From: Edaphochlamys debaryana
Lineage: Eukaryota; Chlorophyta; Chlorophyceae; Chlamydomonadales
Reading direction: 5' to 3'
Length of the DNA: 64,000 bases
NCBI GenBank assembly: GCA_016858145.1
Contig: JAEHOE010000005.1
Location: 248,001 to 312,000 of the forward strand
Part shown: positions 1-10,784 of the stretch, piece by piece
Layout: each line of letters begins with the position of its first letter
Position numbering within the stretch: position 1 is the first letter of the stretch
The notes under the pieces: generated by a model
Told to the model about the DNA's origin: nothing
Database searches by the model: none
The model's input: only the letters and a program-made list of their open reading frames with translations
Position numbers and translations under genes: made by a program

Positions 1-280
1 CCACCTTTGCTTGCCCAAGCAGCGGTCCTCGCTCGTTCGTCATCCTTGTCTGCCCCTAACCGCGCTCCAGAGCCGTTAGAGCCGCGGGGTCTGCTGCTGC
101 TGAGCGAGCTGCGCGCGGGGAAGGGGGAGGGGTGATCGAATGAGCGCATGTGGGCACCGCTTGCTTGCAGCGAGCGAGCAGGAAGAAGGGTGCTAACCGA
201 CCCCTCCACCCGTCAACACACAAACCCCTCAACAGCCCCTGCACCCCTGCCTGCAGCGACGCCCGCCCAGATAAACCCAC

Positions 281-1904
281 CCGCATTTTGGCGGCGACGC
301 TGAAGCCCGTGCCCAGGCACACGAGGCAGGGCAGGGCGTAGAGAGCAGTGACGGCGAGGAGCTTGCGGTGCCGGGGCCACGCGTACGCCACGCCCGCTGT
401 TGCCGTGATGAGCGAGGGCGGGATTTAGATAGGGTCACAAGCAAGGCGAGCGACTGGAAACAAGCGTGCAGTACTTGCAGTTTGGGTAGTGCAAGCAGCC
501 CCATCGATCCCCCCACGGCGGCTTTGCTACATACCCTGCCAACGCACGCCATCTACCCCATCCGGTGAAAGCCCCATCCACGGCATCCCAGCGCCGCCGT
601 CCGAAAGTCAACCCCTCGGCGCACCGTAGGCTGCGCAGATCAGGGGGGGACACAAGGTCGCCAGCGCGCTCTGAGTGACGGCGGTGAGCAGTGCGCTGGA
701 GCAGAGGGCCAGGCCCCCAATGAGGCCCCCAATGTCTGGGATGGGAGGATGTGGGACGACGAGGCAGGGGCGAGCCATGGAGGAGGGAGGTAGGGCAATG
801 CCGGTACTCTTATTCCCTTGCTTCCCTCCCGCCTGCCGGCGGGCTACTAGCTCTCTCCCCCCGGATCTCTCCCCCCTTCGGCCTTCCCCCTTCCCCCCTT
901 CCGCCCTTGCCCCCTCCCGCCCTCCCGCCCTTCCGCTCGTAGCTAGACAAGCCGGCGAGAGAACTAATGGTGCAGGTAGACCCCTCCATCCTGGGAGGCA
1001 TCAGCAGCACGCAGATCCCTCCTGCCTTGCCTCCTCTCCCCCGCCCCCCTCCCCCAGGAGGACCTCCCGCCCCCGGCGGCCTGCCCACCTCTCGGACGGG
1101 GTCGGACCGCAGCTCCTTCTCCACCTGCCTCGCCGCCATCCACACCCACACGAGGGAGACGCCCACTGCCCTGGCGACGCGCCAGCCGCTGACGTCACCG
1201 CACAGTCCGGCCACCATGATCGCGGCACAAGCCACGGAACCTCCCGCCATCAGGTGAAAGGCGAGGGACAGGCAGCCTGCGCGCGAATATGGATAGGGGC
1301 GCGCGCATTAAGGGAGTCGGGGTGGGTGGGCCCCTGCCCGGTGCGTGGGGAGCCCGCACGGCACACCCGAACGAGCCGGCCCGAAGGCAGGTAGGGGCAG
1401 AGGCAGACGGATTGGCACTCTGGCTGCCGGCAAGAGAGGCCGCCCATGGCCTATGGCCTAGGCAGGCAGCAGGGTACCGGAAGCAGGGGGCGGGACTCAC
1501 GGCGGGAAATGGCGTCGTCCTCGTCGGCCTCTGCCGCCGGAGACGCGGGCGGCTCCGGTGCTGCTGGATGGGGAGCGAGGGGTGTGAGCGGGCGGAGTCA
1601 GCAGCGGCCCGCCCCAACCGCAGCCAACCCAGCTGTCCCGGCCGCCAACACAGCATCGGGGTTGCGGGGCCGGCCGCCGGGGGTCGCACGCACCTGTGGG
1701 TCGCTCGGGGGTGTCGCGCGCTCGCGGCTTTGCCCCCACGCAGCCTCCGCCGCCCGCGGCGGGTGGTGTGTGGCCGCCCGAAGCAACGATGCGCTGCCGC
1801 TGCGGGGGGCTCCGGCGCTGCGTAGTCGTTGCGCGAGGCAGGGGGAGCGCAGGGCGCCTGGCCGCGAGGCGGGGCCCGGCTGCGGAGAGGCTGGCGAGGG
1901 CCAT
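281..1904 (-). CDS. Array gene A: multi-pass membrane protein of unknown family, probably damaged
   Basis: First member of a minus-strand tandem family. The start at 1904 opens with the family's MALASLSAAGPRLAARRP leader, followed by a Pro/Ala-rich stretch up to a conserved CGCC|GTGAGT donor at 1501. Reading frame changes inside this exon, so a further intron (acceptor near 1570) is likely. Exon 2 (1089-1276) and exon 3 (625-735) carry hydrophobic segments; exon 4 (281-396) has the family signature WPRHRK...ALYALPCLVCLG. Exon 2 ends in phase 0 but exon 3 needs one extra base, so the model is one base out at that junction. Exon 3 also has a 12-nt internal duplication (ATTGGGGGCCT twice). The last exon would lie left of 281, where only weak similarity remains. 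I infer 5-6 membrane helices. Function unknown; possibly decaying. Confidence 0.45.
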
Positions 1905-2440
1905 GCTTGCTGCTGTGGGCGGGGCCTGTCAGTTATTTAGACTAAAACGCTTAACGGTGCTTTGTAGTGAAGAGGCGCCCAATTCCCGCCATAACACATT
2001 CCCTCCCCATGTGGGCCCCTCCCGCCCATCGTCCCACACCTCCCCACAACTTCCATCAGGGTTCGCCGCCTCGCCAAGCCTGGGGCAGCGCTACCTGGAT
2101 TCGAATGCAGGCCTCCACTCAGCGAACCAGGCACGCAAGCACACGCAGGTACATACGCAGGTCTTCGTTGCGCCAGGAAACCTCCCTCACACCCACGGCT
2201 CATCCATATCGTCCCACCACCACCCTCCCCCCATGCCACGGCCTCGCTCCGCGTCATGCCGAGGGGCCACAGCAACCTCAACCGGGGGCCTTCCCTCCAC
2301 GTCCCAGTGTATTGCTGTATTTGCTTGCCCCACGCAGCCGCCCTAGCTACCCCTACACCTAGTTGCTTGCCCCAAGCAGCAGTGGACATAGCTGGCGCGC
2401 ATTGGCACCCCACAGACCGACCGAGCCACATCATTCCTCA

Positions 2441-4275
2441 TCACTTGCCCCGCCGAGCAGCGCTCCAGGTGCGGACAACGGGTGCAGCCGACCGCCACGC
2501 CGCACCCACGGGCCGGCGGCGCTGCATGCATGCTGCTGAGGGGAGGTGGAGGCGGACACATGGGGGCAGGGCAGGGGGCCAGTGGCACTGAACGACGGAG
2601 CGAGAGCAAGCAAGCAAGCAGCAATCCGCCGCAGCCAACAAACGCCCAAGCAACTACCAACCAACAGCAGCGGAAAGCTCCTCTACCTCATCTACCGCGC
2701 ATGACAGGTACGGAGCATCGGCACCCTGAATCTCGCCCGCCCGTGGAGGACTACGCTGCTGGTCAGATTGCAAATCCAGATCCAGATCCAGATCCTAATC
2801 AAGATCTACCCGCCCGGGCGCACCCCATGCTGTCTCTCCATGCATGGCCCGCCTACGCGTGGCGGTGAGGGCCCCAGCGCGCGCCAAGGCACACGAGCCA
2901 GGGCAGGGCGTAGAGAGCGCCAGATGCGTTTGCGGAGCCCGTTCAACACGTAGATTAGGCACGCTGTTCCCGTGCGTGGGGGAGGGCGGAACGGACGGGA
3001 CGGGACGGGACGGTCACAAGGCAAAGCGTTCCCTATCGTCCGGGGCGGTCCCCACCCACCCCCTACGGACCCCGGCCGTGGGGCCCCCGTCCCCGCTTAT
3101 TCTCTGCCATAGGGGTTTGGGCTGTTTGGGCTGTTTGGGCTGTTGGGCGTTTGGGCTGTTGCGTGCGCATGGGAGCCTACCTGCAGTCCTGCTGGTGGTG
3201 GCTAGGCAGCGGACCCCACCCAGCCACAGGCACCCGCCCCCCACTCTTCCCCCAAAACGGAACCGCCCGGTAGACTTCGCTGGCCAGGGCCGAGCCCCCT
3301 CCATCCCTCCCAGCCCGCCACCACCCCCAGAGCCCCGTCCGCTCACCGCACACCACGCTGTAAGCAGCGGCCAAGATCACGTCTTCCCGGCCCCCGAGAG
3401 CGGCGACGCAGAACAGCGGGGCGGCCAGGGACCGGAAGGGCAGCACGCTGTCTTTGCCCCCCATGATGGCCTGGTGGATTTGTGAACAAGTGGGCAATAG
3501 TGGAGGTATGTGCAAAGGGAAATGCCGGTGGTAGCACATCACTAGTGATGTAATAATATTAATAGTGATGTAAGAGAGCCATGCGTTCAGAGATGCATGC
3601 AGATAGACCTATCTGAGCTAGCTGCTGCCCCTGCATACCCTCTCCTCCCGGTCGCTCGTGTGCCCACCTTCCGGACGGGGCTGCACCAGATCTCCTGCAG
3701 CTTACCCCAGGCCCAACTGCACGCGGCGGCCATGCCCGCCAGCGGCTGGCTGGGGTGCCCTGAGGGCATGGGCTCCAGTGCTGGGGCGGCGGCGGGTGAG
3801 CCGGCGGGGGCCGCAGCGTCGGCGGGCAGCGCCGCGGTACGCTCGGGGGGCGTCGGGGCGTCGGGGCCGGCCGCGGTGTTGGGCGCAGCGGCGGCCCCAC
3901 CCGTGGGTCGCTCCGGGGCCTCACGCAGCGGCGGAGGGGGACCCTGCTGCGCGTCCTCGACCCCGCCGCCGCCACCGCACGGCATTGCAGTAGGGCTAGT
4001 GAGGCGGCGGGTGAGCCGGCGGGGTCAGCAGAGACGTCGGCGGGCGGCGCGGCACGCTCCGGGGGCGTCCTGCCCGCCCCCTCTCTCGCGAAGCCAGCAC
4101 TCCCGCCGCCGCCCGTGGATGGGGTGGGGCCACCGCCCGCGGCACCGATGAATTATTGCGCTGCCGCTGCAGCTGGGGGCTCCGGCGCTGCGTTGTTGCG
4201 CGAGGAAGGGGGGCGAACAGCGGGCGACTCGTCGCGAGGCGGGGCCTGGCTGCGGAGAGGCTGCGGAGGCTCGCC
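2441..4275 (-). pseudogene. Array gene B: degenerate family copy
   Basis: Family sequence is recognisable throughout but broken in at least three ways. The position of the initiator ATG in paralogue B' (9997) reads CTG here. The Pro-rich first exon runs without a splice signal into a fused remnant of exon 2: its first hydrophobic residues (AGMAAACSW) join directly to its last ones (SPVRKVG), so the membrane helices between are deleted. In the exon-4 remnant (about 2860-2960) the ALYALPWLVCLG signature is out of frame with the upstream acceptor. A final-exon remnant (2441-2530) still ends with the family's GGC AAG TGA. An exon-3-like segment near 3360-3480 is strongly diverged. The damage is visible in the sequence; loss of function is inferred. 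Confidence 0.7.
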
Positions 4276-5332
4276 AGTCTAGCGTGGGGGACCGTGTTAG
4301 CTAGCGCTCGTGCGGCGCTGAGGTTCTACCAGTCTAGGAGCGCTGACTGGATCGTGGTGTTTCGTTTAGGCATCTCGCCCTTGTCCTATGGTGTGGGAGG
4401 ACGCGCTGTGAGGGCAATTCTTGAATGCAGTATTGGCCGCGCTGAGCCCTAGACAGGTGGGCTCTTTCAGGTGTTGTCCTTTGTAACCTGTATGATCAAC
4501 GAGAGCGTCAGCGGTGTGCGCGACGCTCGCCGACACCCGTGCCCTCGCGACAACTTCGCACGAACCCGTTCACCGACTTCCGACCTTCCGTCGCCCCCCT
4601 TCGTCGCCCCTTCGTTCCATCCTTGCACGAGCCATGCATGCCCATAGAGCTGTGACTTGCATGCCCCGAGTAGCCTGAATGGCATGCCTTGAGCTCGCGC
4701 CGGCACTTCTTGGGGTTTGAGAATCTCTAATGTCTCGGCGCGGGTGATTGCAACCTGTCGGAGGCTGGACCAGCGAGTGACCAGCGCCAAGCCAGGCTAG
4801 GCGGGGCCTTGATTACGTTAGCCTAGCTAGCAAACATGCAACGGCCGTCCAACGACCTTCCGCCATCCACGCGCGCCCTCAGCCAGCAGGGGGCCGCCGG
4901 GGTAGTGCATCGTCTGCCTGCCCGACACGCCCGGCCTATCGAAAGGCTCCGTCCATTCAAGCCCTCAATTTCTAGCCACCTCCCTTCTATCTGTATTTGC
5001 TTGCCCTATGCTATCTACTTGCTTCCATCATCCCCGCCCCCATCATCCCCGCCCCAACTAACCCACTTCCCCAAGGGCACACAGCATGGATGGCCTCAAC
5101 CGGCGGCCTGCCCTTTTAGCTCCCCTACCTGAAACACAGCCCTTGCTTGCGCGAGCGAAGCTGCTAAACTTGCTTGCCCTACGCAGCGGCCCTGAATAGC
5201 TGGCCCGCATGAACGGCGACGGCCTGTCGTGACCCATCCATCCGCCGCCGGGGCCCCACGCACCCGGCCTCCGCTGCTCTCGATTCAGCAACGTCCGTCA
5301 CAGGTCAACCTCTCTATCTCCTTCGTCTGTCG
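4276..5332. other. Intergenic spacer duplicated upstream of B and B'
   Basis: No gene seen. The part up to about 4730 is clearly homologous to 9998-10460: both contain the GGAGGACGCGCTGT motif, CCTGTATG, the GACTTCCGACCTTCCGTCG block and CGAGCCATGCAT in the same order. It is the 5' flank of gene B, so promoter sequence was copied together with the gene. The rest (about 4830-5330) is C/A-rich and without recognisable features. Confidence 0.65.
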
Positions 5333-7174
5333 TCACTTGCCCCGGGCCGCGCTCCAGATGCGGGCCGGTGCGGCCGACAGCCACGCCACACCCACGGAGC
5401 GGCGCTGCAGCGGAGGGGAGGTGGGGGCGTGGGGGCGGAGCACATGGGCGGGGGCAGTCAGGGAGGCTAGGGAGGCACTAAACGACAACCTACCCTCAAG
5501 CCCCCAACAAACATTCCTGCCACACCTCATCAACCCTCAACCACGAACCCCCAATCACGAACAAAGGATGACTACACCTGTCAATTCGCAGCCCAGTTTC
5601 CCATTCAGCGTCAAGGCATTCCCCCTATGCTACATGTACGTAATCTTGGTCCATTGGCAGTCCAGGACCCCCTGAACCGCCCAGCCCCAGCCCCACCTGC
5701 TGACTCTGGGTGGCCCGCTGTGCGGCCATGAGCGCCCCCGCGCCCAGGCACACGAGCCAGGGCAGGGCGTAGAGGGCGCTGGCCAGAATCATCTCCCGGT
5801 GCCGGGGCCACGCGTCCGCCCCGACCGCTGTTGCCGTGATGAGCGAGGGCGGACCGTGGAAAGGGCATGCATGTTAGTGCTCGCCCATTGGAGTAGTGGG
5901 TGGGAAGCCTGCTTGCAGTCTGCTGGAAGGGCAACAGACGATTCCACCCACAACCCCGCCCCTCATCACGGCGGCCTAGATAGCTGGCCACAGGCAGGCA
6001 GGCTGGCAGGCTGTCCAGCGAACCCCATCCCAGCCGCCAGCCCCAAAGCCCCGTCCGCTCACAGCAAGCCAAGCAGAGCGCAGCAGCCCAAACCGCCGGC
6101 CACCCGCTCTTGGTCACAGCGGTCAGCGCCGCCCCTGCGCCCAGGGCCAGGCCTCCAATGAGGGTCTGGTGGGGTGGGGTGGGTGTGGGGACGAGTCCGG
6201 GACGGAGTCAGGACAATGGTCAGAGCTCCTCCGCCCCTTCACCTGTCGCTTCTTTCCCACCCTCCCTCCTGTGGCACCCCTTGCATCAACACGACATGCG
6301 CAGCCGAGCAGCCCTCAACTGGGCAATAAGCAATCAAGGGCAAAAGGCCAGGGCCCTGGCCTCCCCGGAGGGGCTGCAGAGACGCAGGTCAGAGTTCTGA
6401 CCCCTCCTCGCTCCCTCCATCCTCCCGCCGCCGTACCCACCTCCCGTACGGAGTAGTACCGGAGCTCTGGAGACATCATCCACGCCGCTAACATCAGAAA
6501 CCCTAGAGAGGTCACGAGTGCCACGTCACTGCTGCTGCTTGCCGGGAAGACCCAAAAGCACGCGGCGGCCATTCCCGCAATCAGGTTAGATGCGGCGGAC
6601 AGAAAGCCTGCGGACAGAGGGACAGGTGCACGCAACACACGGCGGGGCAGTGAGGGCTACGCTGGAGCGGGGCTACGGGGCGCCACCGGAAGAGGCAGCG
6701 GCGGCGGCAGGCGGGGCCCCGCGCCGCCCAAGGCAGGCAGGGCAGGGGGCGGAACTCACGGCGCTGAACCGTGTCGCTGTATACGGGAGGGATGAACTCT
6801 GGGGCAGGCGCTGGGGCCGGCGATGGGCCGGCGGGGGCAGCGTCGGCGGGCAGCGGCGCGGCACGCTCCGGGGGGGTCGGGGCGTCGGGGCCGGCCGCGG
6901 TGTTGGGCGCAGCGGCGCCCCCACCCGTGGGTCGCTCCCGGGCCTCGCGCGGCGAAAGGGGCTGCTGCGCGTCCTCGCCCCCACCGCCCCCACCGCCGCC
7001 GCCGGGGGCTGGGGTGTGGCCGCTGCCCGCGGCCTGCGCCGGTGCTGTAGTGTGCTGCCGCTGCGGCTGGGGGCTCCGGCAGCGCTGCGTCGTTGCGCGC
7101 GGCAGGGGGGCGAACAGGGGGCGCCTCGCCGCGAGGCGGGGCCCGGCTGCGGAGAGGCTGCGGAGGCACGCCAT
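5333..7174 (-). CDS. Array gene C: multi-pass membrane protein of unknown family
   Basis: Starts MACLRSLSAAGPRLAARRP at 7174. Exons: 6760-7174 (Pro/Ala-rich leader with a Gly run, ends phase 1), 6441-6607 (hydrophobic, LIAGMAAACFWVF then VALVTSLGFLMLAAW, ends SVRE), 6063-6165 (TLIGGLALGAGAALTAVTKSGW plus a second hydrophobic stretch) and 5697-5827 (WPRHREMILASALYALPWLVCLGAGALM). All phases agree. The last exon is uncertain: sequence ending GGC AAG TGA at 5333 matches paralogues, but no acceptor gives the same frame, and another frame would stop further downstream. The hydrophobic exons suggest about 5-6 transmembrane helices. I do not recognise the family and propose no function. Confidence 0.6.
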
Positions 7175-7488
7175 ACTCGCTATCGTGTCACAGTGTCTGC
7201 AGCAGGGGGAGAAGAGAGCGAGCGTTTAGGGAGGCAAGCGAAAAGGACTCGGCATCCCGGCGATTGCAAATCCATGCCGGCCTTCTCCCCGCAAGGGACC
7301 CCCTTCCCGACCCCCCTCCGCCCCGGAAACCTGCCTCACCGTTTTTCTCGCCCCGCCGTCGCCCGCAAAACCCTTCTCTCCCCGCAAGCCCTCCTGACGC
7401 TCCCCTCCGCAAGCCGCATCCCCCCCCCCCCGACCCCCTTCCCCGGGCTGCAGGGGGCTCCCCTGAATGACCCCCTTCGACCCAACCA

Positions 7489-7541
7489 GGGCGCCTCGCC
7501 GCGAGGCGGGGCCCGGCTGCGGAGAGGCTGGCGAGGGCCAT
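7489..7541 (-). pseudogene. Array gene A': start-codon stub
   Basis: About 17 codons of a family N-terminus (MALASLSAAGPRLAARRP) end abruptly in gene C upstream sequence. The wording is that of gene A (1904) rather than B or C. The flank to the right (7542-7625) also matches the flank of gene A (1905-1985), including CTTAACGGTGCT. It is therefore the remnant of a deleted second A copy. Confidence 0.75.
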
Positions 7542-8527
7542 GCTAGCAGCTGTGGGGGGCCGTGTCAAGTATCGTGCGGTGCTGTGGCTTAACGGTGCTA
7601 CCTAGTGGAGAGATGCCCCAGCCAGGTGCGGGTGCGGGGTGTGAACAAGCGCGGGAAGTAAGCCCCACAACTTCCAGGGGTTACCCCGGCCTTGATGCAT
7701 TGACCGCTAGCTACCAGGCATGCTTGTCACGGCCCTCCACAAGGTTCCACGGCCTCAGCCCGTCAGCGCCCTCCCGCCCACGGCCCACCTATCCATAGCC
7801 TTTCCACACACCCCACCAGCCCCGGCCGAACCCTCCGCGTTGCATGGAATCCCCCAACACCTCGCCCCATGCCACGTACGGCCTTCGTCTCAGCCCCTCG
7901 CGCGCTCAGCCTATCGGCACCGCCCTCCCAGGGCCCATAGCTTCCTCCACCCCCGCTCCCAGCCACCCCCGCCCCAACCCTCGGTCCCTAGGGAACACAG
8001 CATGTACCCTGCTCCTGTGCTTAACGAGGGTGTCTGTCCTCCTCAGCCCTTTTAGGTGCTACAGTAAGTTGCTTGCCCTAATTAACCCGGCCGCGGCCTG
8101 CCCGTAAGCTGCCCTGTCTGCCCTACCTGGCAAACCAGCCGTCGCCCCCACTCTCCACGGCCTCCCGCGCAGGTTCAGCGACCCCACAGGTCGAGAGAGC
8201 TCCTCCGTCACTTGCCCCCCGCAGCGCTCCAGAAGCGGACCGGTGCGGCCGACATCCACGCCGCACCCGCGGGGCGGCGGCGCTGCAGCGGAGCGAGGAC
8301 AGGCGGGGGCGCGCACGTGGGGGCGGAGCACATTGGCGGGGCCGGTCAGGGAGGCGCTGAGCGATGAAGATAATAAGGCAACCAACATGCATCCCTGGCA
8401 CATCTCGCTCATTATTGTCCGTAACCCTCAACCACCCCGCCCAAGTCACGAACAAAGGAGGACTACGCCGGTCACTTCAGCCCAGTCTCCCATATCGCGC
8501 CCGCCCAGCCAGTCCCACCTGCAGGCT
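7542..8527. other. Spacer between the A' stub and gene B'
   Basis: The first ~85 bases are the 5' flank belonging to the A' stub. Near 8200-8330 lies sequence homologous to the last exon of genes C and C', ending GGC AAG TGA, but gene B' already stops at 8528, so here it is untranslated or relic. Nothing else recognised. Confidence 0.5.
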
Positions 8528-9997
8528 CTACGAGTGCGAGGCGATGAGGGCCCCCGCGCCCAGGCACACGAGGCAAGGCAGGGCGTAGAGGGCGAGGAGG
8601 GCGAGGAGCTTGCGGTGCCGGGGCCACAGCCAGTCCCAGAGGAGCGCCAAGACCGCTGTGCATGGCGCAAGCGAGGGCGGAATGGATGCAAAGGGGAAAA
8701 CGTGTATGCTTGCTCGTGTTGGTGTGGGTCCTGCTTGCTGTCTGGGCAGCCGAGCGATTCCACTTTAACCCCCGGCCCCGGGCAGCTAGCCAGGCTCGGG
8801 CTCCCAGGGCGGTCGAGCGGGCCACACAACAGCCAGCGAGCCCCATCCCAGCCGCCAGCCCCAAAGCCCCGTCCGCTCACAGCAAGCCAAGCAGAGCGCA
8901 GCGGCCCACAGCGCTCCCCACCCGCTCTTGGTCAGAGCGGTCAGCGCCGCCCCCACTCCCAGGGCCAGGCCCCCGATGAGGGTCTGGTGGGGAGGGGTGA
9001 GTGTGGGGACGACAAGCGCGGGCACGTGGGTAGGTGTGGGCACAAGCGGCGCGGGATTGCATGGATGGCACAAGGGCAACAGTCAGAGGAAATGCAGAGG
9101 GTATCGTAGCGTCGCGGATCAGAGCTCTCCCACCCCCCACGGCGCTCCCCCGACATGCATCCCCCCCTTGCCTGCCCACCTCCCGGACGGGGTTGGGCCG
9201 GAGCTCCTCCCACACCATCCACGCCGCGATCATCACAAACACGAGGGAGACTAACGTGGCCACCACAATGTCGACCCCAATGCGCGCAGCGAAAGCACCC
9301 GCCAACAGGTGAAAGGCGAGTGACACGCAGCCTGCGGACGGCGGGGGGCGCCGCAAAGCCAGGGGGGAGTCAGGCCTCTCTCCATGTGCTACCGGGGGAC
9401 AGGGGCGGGGGCAGGCAGAGACCCCGCGCTCAAGCAAGGCAGGCGGGCAGGGGGACAGGGGCTGGCGTAAGGCGGGGGAACGGACAGGCCGGGCCCCCTG
9501 CTCACATCACGCGAGGCAGGCAGGGGGCGGGACTCACGGCGTGGGAGCACGTATTCGGCGGCAGGGGCGGGCTCCGGCGCCGGGGCGGCGGGTGAGCTGC
9601 CGCCGGCTGGGGTAGCGGCGGCGTCGGCGGACGGCGCGGCAGGAACGGGGGACGGCCTATCGGCTTTGGGCCGAAGGCGTCTCCAGCCCCCGACAGAGCC
9701 GCCGGGGTTGCGGACCAGCTTGCTGCAGGCGGTGCCGGGCGCAGCGGCCCCACCCGTGGGTCGCTCCGAAGGGGGCTCCGAGGGCTGCTGCTCCGCGTCC
9801 CCGCCCCCACCGGCCCCGCCGCTGCTGGGGAGCGGGGTGGGGTCGCCACCTGCAGCCTGCGCCGGTGCAGTGCTGCGCTGCCGCTGCGGGGGGCTCCGGC
9901 GCTGCGTAGTCGTTGCGCGCGGCAGGGCGGCGAGCAGCGGGCGCCTGGCCGCGAGGCGGGGCCCGGCTGCTGCGGAGAGGCTGCGGAGGCTCGCCAT
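8528..9997 (-). CDS. Array gene B': multi-pass membrane protein of unknown family, short C-terminus
   Basis: Start at 9997 (MASLRSLSAAAGPRLAARRP). Exons 9538-9997, 9180-9331, 8881-8983 and 8528-8655 join without phase conflict into about 280 residues. Order: Pro/Ala-rich leader (about 150 residues), a hydrophobic exon (CVSLAFHLLAGAF ... VFVMIAAWMVW, ending PVRE), a second (TLIGGLALGVGAALTALTKSGW) and a third with WPRHRKLLALLALYALPCLVCLGAGALI. An in-frame TAG falls 12 bases before the donor that joins exon 4 to exon 5 in paralogues, so this copy ends with exon 4. It has the least damaged reading frame after C'. Function unknown. Confidence 0.6.
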
Positions 9998-10784
9998 TCT
10001 AGCTGTTAGCTATTGTGCGACACTGAGGTCCTACTAGTCCTACCCTAGGCCGCAGAATGGATCGTGGCGTTCTGCTTGGGCATTTGTCCTTCAGTTATGG
10101 GGTGGTTACACGGCCAACGTAAGCAGGTACACTTGTGGCCTAGCAAGTCGCGATGTGGGAGGACGCGCTGTTAGGGCAATTTTCAAATGCGAAAATGGCC
10201 GCGGCAAGCCCGGGACAGCCTGAACTCTCTGACGTATTGCGTTGAGTAACCTGTATGGTTAGCAGCCCGTATGATGTTTGAGAGCCTCGACGCTCGTCGA
10301 CAGCTGTGCCCTCGCGACAAGTTGGCACGAACCCATTGACCGACTTCCGACCTTCCGTCGCCCCCCTTCGATCCATACGAGCCATGCATACTCATGACTA
10401 TGTAATTGGGCCTGTGCGGCATGCCTAGAGTTCGACTCGAGATTTCTCTGGCGCTGAGGAGCCAACTACTTTGAATCAAGCCCCCACGGTCCAAACCTCA
10501 CAACACCACCAGCTCCCACCCCCCTCTCCCCGACGCCACGGCCCCCGTCGCACGGCCGCATGATCATACATGCCGAGGGCACACAGCGTGACTTGCCTCA
10601 CGCAGCGGCTCTAGCTATCCATCCCACATCATCATCAGCAGCCCTAGCCACCCTGCATCAGTGGCGGCCCGCCCTACTGCATGCTTACCTGGACCAACAG
10701 TCGTCGACACCACCCAGCCTACGCTGCCCCCCCTCGCCCCCGCGGAGCCACCTCCGTCACATGTCGGTCGACCTCATGCGTCCG
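9998..10784. other. Intergenic spacer, duplicate of the gene B flank
   Basis: 5' flank of B', homologous up to about 10460 to the flank of B (4276-4730). The remainder is C/A-rich downstream sequence of gene C'. No gene seen. Confidence 0.6.

Noticed and set aside
675..1394. 239-codon plus-strand frame across gene A
   Set aside because: Low-complexity antisense of exons 2-3 of the membrane family, which show conserved splice sites on the minus strand.
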